From positions 1-11,414 of the forward strand of contig JPUR01000235.1 in the NCBI GenBank assembly GCA_001321835.1: a stretch of DNA of 11,414 nt, in the 5' to 3' direction. The notes beneath the pieces are model-generated. The model did no database searches. It worked only from the letters and a program-made list of their open reading frames with translations, and was not told where the DNA came from. Source of the stretch: Marinosulfonomonas sp. PRT-SC04. GTDB taxonomy: Bacteria > Pseudomonadota > Alphaproteobacteria > Rhodobacterales > Rhodobacteraceae. The position numbers and the translations under genes are program-made. How positions within the stretch are numbered: the stretch's first letter is position 1; each line of letters begins with the position of its first letter. This document shows positions 1 through 7,823 of the stretch, in pieces.

Positions 1-39
1 GGCAAAAGCCCCTTGGCATTTGAACGAAAGGCCGCATAA
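1..39 (+). pseudogene. Possible C-terminal end of an IS3-family transposase (partial at window edge)
   Basis: Frame 1 from the first base reads GKSPLAFERKAA and then a TAA stop. IS3-family OrfB transposases (DDE integrase core) commonly end with a stretch of the form HS-x-L-G-x-x-SP-x-x-FE, and the visible 12 residues fit the last part of that pattern. The catalytic DDE residues and the upstream part lie outside the window, so the family call rests on one short motif. It gains support from context: the minus-strand gene ending at 112 has lost its normal C-terminus, as expected next to an insertion. It could be a chance reading frame. Confidence 0.4.
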
Positions 40-180
40 ATGAGTTGAGAGACCGGAACACTAGCGCGACAAGACCACGGCTGCGTTGTCCCGCGTCTGG
101 GCCACATAGGTTTAGTGCGGCGAAAGGTCGGTTCGAAAACCAACTATCGGCGTGGTTTTGAATGACCGGTTCGGTAGGTT
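40..180. other. Probable insertion or rearrangement junction beyond the FadB-like gene
   Basis: No complete gene is visible here. The minus-strand reading frame of the FadB-like gene passes through 112-180, but its translation there ([20 protein letters not shown]) does not resemble the conserved end of that family. The last family-like residues (GGPMF) are encoded at about 190-204. If the frame at 1-39 is an IS3 transposase end, the right terminal repeat of that element should lie somewhere in this stretch. I cannot place the exact boundary or see a target duplication, because the left end of the element is outside the window. Confidence 0.35.
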
Positions 181-2130
181 ACTTTTCATGAACATCGGGC
201 CGCCCTTCCAACGCGGGAATCCGTAACCATTTATCATAACGACATCGATTGCATCCGGTGTTTCTGCTATGTGTTCTTCAAGAATTTTCAAACCCTCTGA
301 ATGCATGGTTCCTAGAATACGCGTAATTATTTCTGTATCCGTGAAGTCAGTGCGATTGATGGCTTTTCGGGCAGATTCCTCTGAAATCAGCTTCGTTACA
401 AAAGGGTCGACTTCCCCTTTTATATCGTCTTGGTAATTGTACCAACCGCTGCCCGACTTTCGCCCAAACCGGCCAGCTTCGCACAGTCGATCGGGAATAT
501 TGACGTAACGCATATTGGCGGAACGGGTGGCGGCTTGCCGTTTCCGCATTGCCCACGCAATATCGAGACCTGCAAGATCCTGCATAGCAAAGATGCCCAT
601 CGGAAATCCAAATTCCGTCATTGCAGCGTCGATCTGCTCGGGCATTGCGCCGTCTTCCAACATGTAGTCGCATTCGCGGCGATAAGCCGACATGATCCTG
701 TTACCGATAAATCCATCACAAACGCCCGCAGGCACCGTGACCTTACGCAGCTTTTTACCAAATGAGAACGCGGTGGCCAGAACATCGTCCGTTGCGTTAT
801 CGGTTACGATGATTTCAAGCAGTTTCATGATGTGGGCTGGTGAGAAGAAATGCAGCCCGATTATTCGGTTAGGAAACTTTGTGGCACGGGCCAGTTCGCT
901 AATATCGAGGTAAGACGTGTTGGAGGCCAGAATTGCGTCCGATGGAGTGTATCGGTCGAGCTGTTTGAATACTTCCTTTTTGACCTGCATGTCTTCGAAC
1001 ACAGCCTCGATCACGAAGTTGGCGTCTTTCAGCGCACTGTAATCAGTGTCCGTCTTTAAGGTGTCTAGCATGGATTCACGCTTGGAAAGGGAGATCAATC
1101 CGCGTTTTTCGCTGGCAGATAACGTGTCTTCAATACGATTTCGGCCTGCTTGCAAGCTTTCATCGTTGCGCTCGATTAGAGTAACTTTCGAGATTCCGGC
1201 CAGAAGGCATGCCGCCGCTATACCGGCACCCATAGTGCCGCCCCCTATGATGCCGATATGCTGCAAGGATCGGGGTTTCACGCCTTTTAGTTTTGGCAGG
1301 CGGGTGGCGCTGCGTTCGGCAAAGAAAATATGTCGTAGAGCTGTGGATTGCGGGTGGTCTTTAAGTTTCAGAAACAGCGCACGTTCTGCCTTGAGAGCCT
1401 CGCCCCCAGACATCTCTAACGCATTTTCGATTGCATCAATGGCTGTCGGCGGGGCGATTTGTCCTCGGGCACGCTTGCGGATTTTCGTTTTTCGGGCTTC
1501 CCAGTTGTCCAGATCAACAGGTTGATTGGCCGACTGTTGTGACAGTGGTGCGGGGCGTGGGTTATTAGCAATTGTCTTGGCAAATGTGACCGCAGTTTCC
1601 AGAAGGTCACTGTTAGAAATAGCATCGAGCAATCCAATTGTTAATGCTTCAGCCGCCTTGATCGGTTTACCACCAGAAATCATATCCAACGCTTTTTCCG
1701 CAGAAACCAACCTTGGCAAACGGACAGTCGCGCCGCCGCCAGGGATTAAACCTAGGTTAACTTCAGGGAGACCTAGCAGAGTCGAACTTGCCGCTATGCG
1801 ATAGTGGCAGCCGAGTGCGACTTCGAGTCCGGCGCCCAGAACGTTCCCATGCATGGCCGCAACCCATGGCTTTGTAGCGGTTTCTAATGTTGCGATCACA
1901 TCCGGCAAATGCGGCTCTATCGGAGCGTGCCCAAATTCGCGAATGTCGGCACCAGCAATGAAAGTGGTTCCGGCGCAAGTCAGAACCACAGCCGAGATGT
2001 CGGTACTATCTTCGGTCTCCTTTAAGACCGCCAGCAACCCCGACCGAACGCCAACCGAAGTGGCATTCACTGGCGGGTTGTCGATTGTTACGATTGCGAT
2101 GTGTCCATCGACTTTGACTGTTACACTCAT
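112..2130 (-). CDS. Fused enoyl-CoA hydratase / 3-hydroxyacyl-CoA dehydrogenase (FadB/FadJ-like), altered C-terminus
   Basis: This 672-residue bifunctional beta-oxidation enzyme hydrates an enoyl-CoA and then oxidises the 3-hydroxyacyl-CoA with NAD. The N-terminal crotonase domain (about 1-190) has the oxyanion stretch IAGADIREF (58-66) and the two catalytic glutamates E103 (GAGLEVAL) and E123 (LPEVNLG), spaced 20 apart as in E. coli FadB. The dehydrogenase domain starts at about 290 with the nucleotide loop [11 protein letters not shown] (293-303). It has the catalytic pair H427 (GLHFFSP) and E439, spaced 12 as in FadB, and a GFIGNR motif at 473-478. The C-terminal helical domains are present up to [13 protein letters not shown] (635-647). 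After this the family normally has about 50 more residues; here 25 unrelated residues precede the stop. The start ATG overlaps the gcdH stop (ATGA), so it is the second gene of a gcdH operon. In this cluster it probably processes the opened-ring dicarboxylyl-CoA toward glutaryl-CoA. Activity of the clipped protein is uncertain. Confidence 0.9.
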   Translation of the reverse strand: MSVTVKVDGHIAIVTIDNPPVNATSVGVRSGLLAVLKETEDSTDISAVVLTCAGTTFIAGADIREFGHAPIEPHLPDVIATLETATKPWVAAMHGNVLGAGLEVALGCHYRIAASSTLLGLPEVNLGLIPGGGATVRLPRLVSAEKALDMISGGKPIKAAEALTIGLLDAISNSDLLETAVTFAKTIANNPRPAPLSQQSANQPVDLDNWEARKTKIRKRARGQIAPPTAIDAIENALEMSGGEALKAERALFLKLKDHPQSTALRHIFFAERSATRLPKLKGVKPRSLQHIGIIGGGTMGAGIAAACLLAGISKVTLIERNDESLQAGRNRIEDTLSASEKRGLISLSKRESMLDTLKTDTDYSALKDANFVIEAVFEDMQVKKEVFKQLDRYTPSDAILASNTSYLDISELARATKFPNRIIGLHFFSPAHIMKLLEIIVTDNATDDVLATAFSFGKKLRKVTVPAGVCDGFIGNRIMSAYRRECDYMLEDGAMPEQIDAAMTEFGFPMGIFAMQDLAGLDIAWAMRKRQAATRSANMRYVNIPDRLCEAGRFGRKSGSGWYNYQDDIKGEVDPFVTKLISEESARKAINRTDFTDTEIITRILGTMHSEGLKILEEHIAETPDAIDVVMINGYGFPRWKGGPMFMKSNLPNRSFKTTPIVGFRTDLSPH
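126..167. repeat. Imperfect inverted repeat / hairpin
   Basis: The arms GGTC, TTC and AAAACCA (126-142, with small interruptions) are complementary to TGGTTTT, GAA and GACC (153-167), leaving a loop of about 10 bases. About 14 pairs form, with a few unpaired bases. There is no strong T-run on either side, so it is not a convincing intrinsic terminator. It sits inside the altered 3' end of the FadB-like gene and may belong to the inserted DNA or act as a weak 3' end structure. Confidence 0.4.
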
Positions 2131-3338
2131 TGAAATGCCTGTAATCCTGTTTGACCGCGTCCAAGGATCAGCGCGTGGATGTCATGCGTGCCCTCATAGG
2201 TATTAACGGCCTCTAGATTCATCATGTGCCGGATAACACCGTATTCATCGCTTACACCGTTTCCGCCGTGCATATCGCGGGAAACGCGGGCGATATCCAG
2301 TGCCTTACCACAGTTGTTGCGCTTCATCAGGCTGATCAATTCAGCAGGGGCAGAATGGTTGTCCATCATGCGGCCCAGTTGCAAAGCGCCTTGAAGACCC
2401 AGCGAGATTTCAGTCTGCATGTCGGCCAACTTCTTCTGGATCAGTTGGGTTTGGGCAAGTGGTTTGCCAAATTGTTTGCGATCCATCGTATATTCGCGCG
2501 CTGCGTGCCAGCAACTTTCGGCGGCACCCATAGCGCCCCATGCAATTCCGAACCGCGCACGGTTTAGGCAACCGAATGGGCCAGATAGTCCAGAAGCATG
2601 CGGCAACAGGTTTTCTTCAGGAACAAAAACCTCGTCCATCTGGATCATACCTGTGATCGAAGCGCGCAAGGAAAATTTGCCATCGATTTTCGGTGCGTTC
2701 AAACCCTTCATACCTTTATCCAGAATGAAACCTTTGATCTTGCCTTCATGCGCATCGGATTTAGCCCAAATCACAAATACATCTGCGATGGGTGAATTTG
2801 TGATCCAGCTTTTGGCTCCCGAGATCAAATATCCTCCGTCTACAGATTTTGCGCGAGTGATCATTGAGCCTGGGTCAGAACCGTGATCCGGCTCGGTCAA
2901 GCCGAAGCAGCCGACAAACTCGCCGCTCGCAAGTTTAGGCAGATATTTCACGCGCTGCTCTTCAGTGCCATAAGCGAAAATCGGGTGCATCACTAAGCTG
3001 GATTGAACCGACATTGCAGAACGGTACCCGCTATCTACACGTTCTACTTCGCGAGCGATCAACCCGTAGGAAACATAATTGACTCCGACGCCGCCATATT
3101 CTTCGGGCAGGGTGGCCCCTAGAAATCCCAGCGCCCCCATTTCCGACATAATTTCGCGGTGGAATATTTCGTGGCGGTTGGCCTCAATCACCCGAGGTTG
3201 AAGCTCGTACTGGCAGTATGATCTTGCCGCATCTCGAATCATCCGCTCTTCTTCGGTAAGCTGTTGCTCTAACAGAAAGATGTCATCCCACTGTAGTGTG
3301 GCAAGCTTTGCCCGTGCTTGCTCAGGTGTGTTTACCAT
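2127..3338 (-). CDS. gcdH: Glutaryl-CoA dehydrogenase
   Basis: This 403-residue FAD enzyme oxidises and decarboxylates glutaryl-CoA to crotonyl-CoA. It matches the acyl-CoA dehydrogenase fold over its full length and the GCDH subfamily in particular. [17 protein letters not shown] (104-120) carries the arginine (R106) that in human GCDH binds the free carboxylate of glutaryl-Co[13 protein letters not shown] (145-156) is the flavin/substrate motif, and the catalytic base is E382 in [16 protein letters not shown]. The length is normal for the family. The ATG start is supported by a GGAGG ribosome site 9 bases upstream (3348-3352) and a good promoter (3369-3397). It is the first gene of the minus-strand unit and overlaps the next gene by 4 bases (ATGA). 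GcdH commonly closes aromatic CoA pathways that yield C7 dicarboxylyl-CoA intermediates, which fits the anthranilate-CoA genes opposite. Confidence 0.95.
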   Translation of the reverse strand: MVNTPEQARAKLATLQWDDIFLLEQQLTEEERMIRDAARSYCQYELQPRVIEANRHEIFHREIMSEMGALGFLGATLPEEYGGVGVNYVSYGLIAREVERVDSGYRSAMSVQSSLVMHPIFAYGTEEQRVKYLPKLASGEFVGCFGLTEPDHGSDPGSMITRAKSVDGGYLISGAKSWITNSPIADVFVIWAKSDAHEGKIKGFILDKGMKGLNAPKIDGKFSLRASITGMIQMDEVFVPEENLLPHASGLSGPFGCLNRARFGIAWGAMGAAESCWHAAREYTMDRKQFGKPLAQTQLIQKKLADMQTEISLGLQGALQLGRMMDNHSAPAELISLMKRNNCGKALDIARVSRDMHGGNGVSDEYGVIRHMMNLEAVNTYEGTHDIHALILGRGQTGLQAFQ

Positions 3339-3347
3339 AGAATTAAT

Positions 3348-3352
3348 CCTCC
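3348..3352 (-). promoter_or_regulatory. Ribosome binding site of gcdH
   Basis: The minus strand reads GGAGG nine bases before the ATG at 3338. This is a strong Shine-Dalgarno match and fixes the gcdH start. Confidence 0.75.
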
Positions 3353-3368
3353 GTTAAAGATGATATCG

Positions 3369-3397
3369 AATATATACTTCAAGCATGAACATTTCAA
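3369..3397 (-). promoter_or_regulatory. Sigma-70-type promoter for the gcdH unit
   Basis: On the minus strand TTGAAA (forward 3392-3397) is followed after exactly 17 bases by TATATT (forward 3369-3374). This is close to the -35/-10 consensus and sits just upstream of the gcdH ribosome site. The spacer contains TTCATGCTTGAA, one copy of the inverted motif described for 3378-3418, so a bound repressor would block this promoter. Confidence 0.6.
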
Positions 3398-3418
3398 CAT
3401 TAAATATTTTTGCTTGAA
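3378..3418. promoter_or_regulatory. Paired inverted operator candidates (TTCAAGCA ... TGCTTGAA)
   Basis: TTCAAGCA at 3378-3385 is repeated exactly in inverted orientation as TGCTTGAA at 3411-3418. The left copy extends to TTCAAGCATGAA (3378-3389), which is palindromic at 10 of 12 positions. The right copy, TTTTTGCTTGAA (3407-3418), matches the inverted left copy at 10 of 12. A second inverted pair, ATTTCAA (3391-3397) and TTGAAAT (3414-3420), lies in the same stretch. The left motif lies between -35 and -10 of the gcdH promoter, and the right one overlaps the proposed -35 of the opposite unit. The likely ligand is the MarR-type regulator at 6538-7017, but this is inferred from position only. 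Confidence 0.5.
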
Positions 3419-3442
3419 ATAAATTAATACTTCGCCTAACCT
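3414..3442 (+). promoter_or_regulatory. Candidate promoter for the anthraniloyl-CoA unit
   Basis: TTGAAA (3414-3419), a 17-base spacer and TAACCT (3437-3442) form a promoter with a good -35 and a weak -10. It lies about 60 bases before the first plus-strand gene. The -35 is part of the right TGCTTGAA operator motif. An alternative -10, TTAATA (3424-3429), exists but lacks a well-placed -35. Confidence 0.35.
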
Positions 3443-3489
3443 GATTCTTGAAATTGGGCGTCTAACCGGTCGCCAGCAACAATGTTAAA

Positions 3490-3494
3490 GGGAG
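3490..3494 (+). promoter_or_regulatory. Ribosome binding site of the anthraniloyl-CoA monooxygenase
   Basis: GGGAG lies 6 bases before the ATG at 3501, supporting this start. The next few residues already form the FAD-binding strand-loop ([11 protein letters not shown]), so no other start is plausible. Confidence 0.65.
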
Positions 3495-3500
3495 CGTTCC

Positions 3501-5789
3501 ATGCGTATTGCTTGTCTTGGTGGAGGGCCAGCGGGGCTTTATTTCGCCATCAGTATGAAGTTGAGGGATTCGAGCCACGATGTGACGGTTTTTGAGCGGA
3601 ACAAGGCTGACGACACATTTGGTTGGGGCGTCGTGCTTTCCGATGATGCGCTTGGCAATATGCAGGAAAATGACCCCGTCAGCACGGATGCGATCCGCGA
3701 CAGTTTTGTATATTGGGATGACATCGCAGTCCTTCGCAATGGCGAGCGTATGGTGTCTGGCGGTCACGGTTTCGCGGGCGTTGGTCGCATGAAAATGTTG
3801 CAAATTTTGCAAGCGCGCGCCAAAGAACTGGGCGTAAAGGTCGAGTTTGAGACGATGTTCGATTCGGCTGAACCGTATCGCAAGGACTACGATCTTGTGG
3901 TGGCCACCGATGGTATCAATTCGCTGGTTCGTGCGGAATATGCCGAGCATTTTAAGCCAAATATCGATACACGTATCTGCAAGTTCGTCTGGCTTGGTAC
4001 GAAGCAGAAATTTGATGAGGCCTTCACATTTGCCTTTGAGGAAACCGAGCATGGCTGGCTCTGGATTCATGCGTATCAGTTTGATGCAGACACGGCGACT
4101 GTGATTGTAGAATGCACCAATGAAACATGGGATAAAATTGGTTTCGAGCATATGTCAAAAGCCGATGCAATCCAGAAATGCGAGGAAATTTTTGCGGGTC
4201 ATCTTGATGGCAACAAATTGATTTCCAATGCGGACCATTTACGTGGATCTGCCATTTGGATGAATTTCCCGCGCGTCATTTGTGAGACATGGCATCATGA
4301 AAATGTGGTGCTAATGGGGGATGCTGCGGCGACGGGCCATTTCTCGATTGGCTCAGGGACCCGCCTTGCGTTTGACAGCGCTATTTCACTGGCGAATTAC
4401 CTTCACTCGGAGCCAACTATGGAATCCGCCTTCGAGCGCTATCAAGATGAGCGTCGCGTCGAAGTTTTGCGTCTGCAATCCGCCGCCCGCAATTCGCTTG
4501 AATGGTTCGAGCAGGTTGAACGTTACATTGGCTATGACGCAATCCAGTTCAACTATGCGCTGTTGACGCGCTCGCAGAGGATCAGCCATGAAAACCTGCG
4601 CCTTCGCGATCCAGCGTTTGTGGCAAAGGCCGAGAAATGGTTTAATAAAAAGGCTGGCATCGACAGTGATCGCCGCCCGATGTTCGCCCCGTTTTCGCTT
4701 CGGAATATGGATTTGAAAAACCGTATTGTTGTATCGCCGATGGCGCAGTACCGCGCCGTTGATGGTTGCCCGACGGATTGGCATCTTGTTCATTACGGCG
4801 AACGCGCAAAAGGCGGGGCGGGGCTCGTGTATTCCGAGATGATTTGCGTTAGCCCTGAGGCACGTATCACAACGGGTTGTCCGGGTTTCTACACCCCCGA
4901 GCACGAAGCTGCCTGGAAACGTATCGTAGATTTCACCCATGCGGAATCAGGGGCCAAGATGTGCAGCCAAATAGGGCATTCCGGCCGTAAAGGATCAACT
5001 CAGCTGGGTTGGGAAGCCGCAGATATGCCGCTAAAAGACGGCAACTGGAATACACTGTCAGCTTCGGCAGTAGCGTGGTCAGAGGCAAACGAAGTGCCTA
5101 AAGAAATGGATCGTGCGGATATGGATGCGGTCCGGGATCAGTTTGTTGAAGCCACAAAAATGGCTGATCGTGCGGGCTTTGACATGTGCGAATTGCACGC
5201 CGCCCACGGGTATCTGATTTCTTCGTTCATCACGCCTGTTTCTAATAAACGCACCGATGAATATGGTGGAAGTCTGGAAAATCGTTTGCGCTATCCGTTG
5301 GAAGTTTTCAAAGCGATGCGCGCTGTTTGGCCAGAAGCAAAACCGATGTCGGTACGTTTAAGTGCAAATGACTGGGTTGGCGACGAGGGTGTGACGCCCG
5401 AAGAAGCAGTTGAGATCGCCCGTGCATTTTCAAAGGCTGGGTCCGACATTATCGACGTTTCGGCGGGCCAAACAACCAAGGCCGCGAAGCCGGTATATGG
5501 TCGTATGTTCCAGACTCCGTTCTCGGACCGTATTCGTAATGAACTTGGTGTGGCAACAATGGCTGTCGGAAATATTTCCGAGGCAGATCATGCCAACTCA
5601 ATCTTAATGGCGGGCCGTGCAGATCTTGTTTGCCTGGCCCGTCCGCATCTAGCTGATCCATACTGGACATTACACACGGCAACAGCGCTGGGTGACAGGC
5701 AGGAGACGTGGCCGCTGCCATATGAGGCTGGCCGCGATCAAGCATGGCGTCTTGCGGATAAAGGAATGGAACAGGTAATCAAAGTTTGA
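3501..5789 (+). CDS. Anthraniloyl-CoA (2-aminobenzoyl-CoA) monooxygenase/reductase, bifunctional flavoprotein
   Basis: This 762-residue two-domain flavoenzyme probably hydroxylates anthraniloyl-CoA and reduces the ring to 2-amino-5-oxocyclohex-1-enecarboxyl-CoA (EC 1.14.13.40 type). The N-terminal part (about 1-385) is a PHBH-like FAD monooxygenase, close to salicylyl-CoA 5-hydroxylase. It has GGGPAG (7-12), the [13 protein letters not shown] stretch (38-50), DG (137-138) and the flavin-binding [20 protein letters not shown] (273-292). The C-terminal part (about 392-745) is an Old Yellow Enzyme/2,4-dienoyl-CoA reductase barrel, with SPMAQY (412-417), HAAHGYL (566-572) and [14 protein letters not shown] (582-595). 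H566, H569 and Y571 align with the substrate-binding and proton-donating residues of YqjM. Position 415 is Ala, where YqjM has its active-site Cys. The fusion is the natural architecture of this family, not an artefact. It is the first gene of the plus-strand operon and overlaps the next by 4 bases. Confidence 0.9.
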   Translation: MRIACLGGGPAGLYFAISMKLRDSSHDVTVFERNKADDTFGWGVVLSDDALGNMQENDPVSTDAIRDSFVYWDDIAVLRNGERMVSGGHGFAGVGRMKMLQILQARAKELGVKVEFETMFDSAEPYRKDYDLVVATDGINSLVRAEYAEHFKPNIDTRICKFVWLGTKQKFDEAFTFAFEETEHGWLWIHAYQFDADTATVIVECTNETWDKIGFEHMSKADAIQKCEEIFAGHLDGNKLISNADHLRGSAIWMNFPRVICETWHHENVVLMGDAAATGHFSIGSGTRLAFDSAISLANYLHSEPTMESAFERYQDERRVEVLRLQSAARNSLEWFEQVERYIGYDAIQFNYALLTRSQRISHENLRLRDPAFVAKAEKWFNKKAGIDSDRRPMFAPFSLRNMDLKNRIVVSPMAQYRAVDGCPTDWHLVHYGERAKGGAGLVYSEMICVSPEARITTGCPGFYTPEHEAAWKRIVDFTHAESGAKMCSQIGHSGRKGSTQLGWEAADMPLKDGNWNTLSASAVAWSEANEVPKEMDRADMDAVRDQFVEATKMADRAGFDMCELHAAHGYLISSFITPVSNKRTDEYGGSLENRLRYPLEVFKAMRAVWPEAKPMSVRLSANDWVGDEGVTPEEAVEIARAFSKAGSDIIDVSAGQTTKAAKPVYGRMFQTPFSDRIRNELGVATMAVGNISEADHANSILMAGRADLVCLARPHLADPYWTLHTATALGDRQETWPLPYEAGRDQAWRLADKGMEQVIKV

Positions 5790-6541
5790 CCCTACATAAT
5801 AAACATATCGTAGTTTCAGGTGGTGGCACTGGTGTAGGTGCGGAGATCGCCACGTGTTTTGCGACGGCAGGTGCCGATGTTACGATTTTGGGGCGGCGTC
5901 TAGCCCCTTTGAAAGAGATCGCCGATCGTACCGGTGCTTATGCGGTCACGTGTGATGTAACAGATCGGGCGGCTCTTGATGCGGCGCTTGCCGACGCCGT
6001 TTCCAGAAATGGCCCTGTCGATATCGCGATTGCCAATGCGGGGGCCGCGAAAAGCATACCGTTTATGCGCATGAATCCTAGTGATCTGGATGATATGTTG
6101 GCGGTTAACCTGTTGGGCGTATTCAATCTGTGGCAGGCGAGTTTCGCTGGTATGAAAGAACGCGGATGGGGGCGTCTTATCGCGGTGGCCTCCACGGCTG
6201 GCTTGAAGGGCTATCCTTATGTCTCGGGATACAGCGCTGCCAAACATGGTGTTATCGGATTGATGAAGTCTCTGTCGATCGAGCTGGCAAAAACGGGCGT
6301 TACCGTAAACGCGCTTTGTCCGGGGTTCATCGATACACCGTTGCTTGAGCGATCAATCGAAAATATTGCAGCGAAAACGGGCATGAGCGCCGAAGATGCG
6401 GCTGCCTCGCTTAAATCCGGTAACCCGCAGGGGCGATTTATCCAGACGGATGAAGTGGCCGAAGCTGCGTTGTGGCTGTGTAGCGATGGTGCGCGATCTA
6501 TTAATGGGCAGAGTTTAGCCATTTCAGGAGGGGAAATATGA
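5786..6541 (+). CDS. Short-chain dehydrogenase/reductase (SDR), TTG start
   Basis: This 251-residue classical SDR has the nucleotide loop [10 protein letters not shown] (11-20), D57 after strand 3, NAG (84-86), N108, and the catalytic triad S136, Y149 and K153 (YSAAK). Arginines at 37-38 after the second strand suggest NADP(H), though this is not firm. The substrate is not readable from sequence. In this cluster a ring ketone/alcohol, such as the 5-oxo group made by the upstream enzyme, or a 3-hydroxyacyl-CoA, is the natural guess. The best start is TTG at 5786: no in-frame ATG or GTG lies between the upstream reading frame and the conserved HIVVSGGG strand. The TTG overlaps the preceding stop as TTGA, so translation is probably coupled. 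The 3' end overlaps marR (ATGA). Confidence 0.88.
   Translation: MTLHNKHIVVSGGGTGVGAEIATCFATAGADVTILGRRLAPLKEIADRTGAYAVTCDVTDRAALDAALADAVSRNGPVDIAIANAGAAKSIPFMRMNPSDLDDMLAVNLLGVFNLWQASFAGMKERGWGRLIAVASTAGLKGYPYVSGYSAAKHGVIGLMKSLSIELAKTGVTVNALCPGFIDTPLLERSIENIAAKTGMSAEDAAASLKSGNPQGRFIQTDEVAEAALWLCSDGARSINGQSLAISGGEI
6526..6533 (+). promoter_or_regulatory. Strong Shine-Dalgarno before the MarR gene
   Basis: AGGAGGGG ends 4 bases before the ATG at 6538 (core AGGAG spacing 7) and lies within the SDR coding end. It is stronger than the sites of its operon neighbours, which suggests the regulator is well translated. Confidence 0.6.
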
Positions 6542-7017
6542 ACGCTCAGCAAATTGCGTTGGAAAACGAGCCGGAATCGAAAACACGCTTACGACTTTGG
6601 TTGCGTCTGCTAAAAATCAACCGTGGCATAGAGAAAGAGCTGCGCGAAAACCTTCGTAAAGAGTTCGGCTCTACATTGCCGCGTTTCGATGTCATGGCTG
6701 CGCTTAATCGAAATAAGGGTGGCATGAAAATGAGCGCCATTTCTGGCGAGCTGATGGTTTCAAATGGCAATGTCACCGGCATTGTTGACCGATTGGTCTC
6801 CGAAGGTTTCGTTATTCGCGAACCAGTTCCTGGTGACAGGCGTGCCTCTCGTGTGCGGCTTACCAAACGCGGGCAAGAGGAATTTACGATGCAAGCGACT
6901 GCACACGAGGAGTGGATTGATTCACTTCTCGGAAGTTTTAGCGCCGAAAATGCGAAAGAAATGATCCAATACCTTGAAGATGCAGTGCTTCGTGACACAG
7001 GACAGGACCCGAAATGA
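6538..7017 (+). CDS. MarR-family transcriptional regulator
   Basis: This 159-residue winged-helix regulator is of typical MarR length. Dimerisation helices lie at both ends. The recognition region is at about 63-88 ([24 protein letters not shown]), and the wing with the family signature [13 protein letters not shown] spans 100-112. Such proteins usually repress neighbouring catabolic genes and release DNA on binding a pathway aromatic acid or its CoA ester. It is encoded inside the operon, with ATGA overlaps on both sides. It is therefore likely autoregulated, and the TTCAAGCA inverted repeats at 3378-3418 are its probable target. Functionally comparable MarR proteins control benzoyl-CoA and phenylacetyl-CoA type clusters. 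The ligand here could be anthraniloyl-CoA, but that is inference. Confidence 0.9.
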   Translation: MNAQQIALENEPESKTRLRLWLRLLKINRGIEKELRENLRKEFGSTLPRFDVMAALNRNKGGMKMSAISGELMVSNGNVTGIVDRLVSEGFVIREPVPGDRRASRVRLTKRGQEEFTMQATAHEEWIDSLLGSFSAENAKEMIQYLEDAVLRDTGQDPK

Positions 7018-7823
7018 CCCGAATGCTAGAAGATACGACACATTTCCTTTGTGATATCGCGGATGGTGTAGCCACAATTGCACTTGATCGTCCCGAACGA
7101 AAAAACCCTTTGACCTTCGAGAGCTACGCTGAACTACGCGATTGGTTCCGAGACTTAAATTACTCGGACGAGGTGAAGGCCGTTGTTTTCGCTTCGAACG
7201 GAGGTAATTTCAGCTCGGGCGGAGATGTGCATGACATTATCGGTCCCTTGACTAAAATGAGCATGAAAGAGCTGCTGGCCTTTACCCGCATGACGGGCGA
7301 TCTGGTTAAGGCGATTATCAACTGCGGCAAGCCTGTTATCGCGGCGATTGACGGGATATGCGTTGGCGCCGGTGCGATTATCGCGATGGCGTCGGACATG
7401 CGTATTGCGACACCGGAAGCCAAGACGGCGTTTTTGTTTACACGTGTTGGCCTGGCTGGTTGTGATATGGGCGCGTGCGCAATTCTGCCCCGGATTATCG
7501 GTCAGGGTCGCGCGGCTGAATTATTATATACAGGGCGAGCGATGCGCGCTGACGAGGGTGAACGATGGGGGTTTTATAATCGCATCGTGCCTGCCGATAC
7601 CCTGCTCGCCGAAGCACAGACCATCGCTACTCGCATCGCGGCAGGGCCAAGTTTCGGGCATATGATGACCAAAACCATGCTGGTGCAGGAATGGTCAATG
7701 TCCATAGAACAGGCGATCGAGGCCGAAGCGCAGGCACAAGCAATTTGCATGCAAACGGCTGATTTTGAGCGGGCATTCAAAGCCTTCGTCGCCAAAGAAA
7801 AACCGATTTTTGAGGGTAACTGA
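7014..7823 (+). CDS. Crotonase-superfamily protein lacking the hydratase Glu pair
   Basis: This 269-residue crotonase-fold protein would usually be annotated enoyl-CoA hydratase. The oxyanion-hole segments are present: [10 protein letters not shown] (66-75) and [18 protein letters not shown] (115-132). Aligned with the hydratase domain encoded at 112-2130, the first catalytic Glu (E103 there) is I122 and the second (E123 there) is R144. D151 in GLAGCDMGA falls where the other protein has the Pro of LIPGGG. MenB, the BadI ring-opening hydrolase and 4-chlorobenzoyl-CoA dehalogenase carry an active-site Asp at about this position. Simple hydration is therefore unlikely; a hydrolase, ring-opening or isomerase role on a ring acyl-CoA fits better. 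The ATG at 7014 overlaps the marR stop; a second ATG at 7023 is possible. The stop overlaps the next start (TGATG). Confidence 0.85.
   Translation: MTRMLEDTTHFLCDIADGVATIALDRPERKNPLTFESYAELRDWFRDLNYSDEVKAVVFASNGGNFSSGGDVHDIIGPLTKMSMKELLAFTRMTGDLVKAIINCGKPVIAAIDGICVGAGAIIAMASDMRIATPEAKTAFLFTRVGLAGCDMGACAILPRIIGQGRAAELLYTGRAMRADEGERWGFYNRIVPADTLLAEAQTIATRIAAGPSFGHMMTKTMLVQEWSMSIEQAIEAEAQAQAICMQTADFERAFKAFVAKEKPIFEGN

Noticed and set aside
112..167. Intrinsic terminator of the gcdH unit at the hairpin
   Set aside because: The stem is bulged and no run of T follows it on the minus strand.
112..2130. Standard fatty-acid oxidation fadB
   Set aside because: Domain content is FadB-like, but it is coupled to gcdH and faces anthraniloyl-CoA genes with no fadA thiolase beside it, so a housekeeping fadB symbol is not justified.
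3462..4151. Long open frame of 229 codons on the minus strand
   Set aside because: It lies opposite the 5' part of the monooxygenase/reductase gene, has no recognisable domain, and its composition is that of an antisense shadow.
3501..5789. Possible artificial fusion of a monooxygenase gene and an Old Yellow Enzyme gene
   Set aside because: The two-domain arrangement is the known architecture of 2-aminobenzoyl-CoA monooxygenase/reductase, and the linker is continuous.
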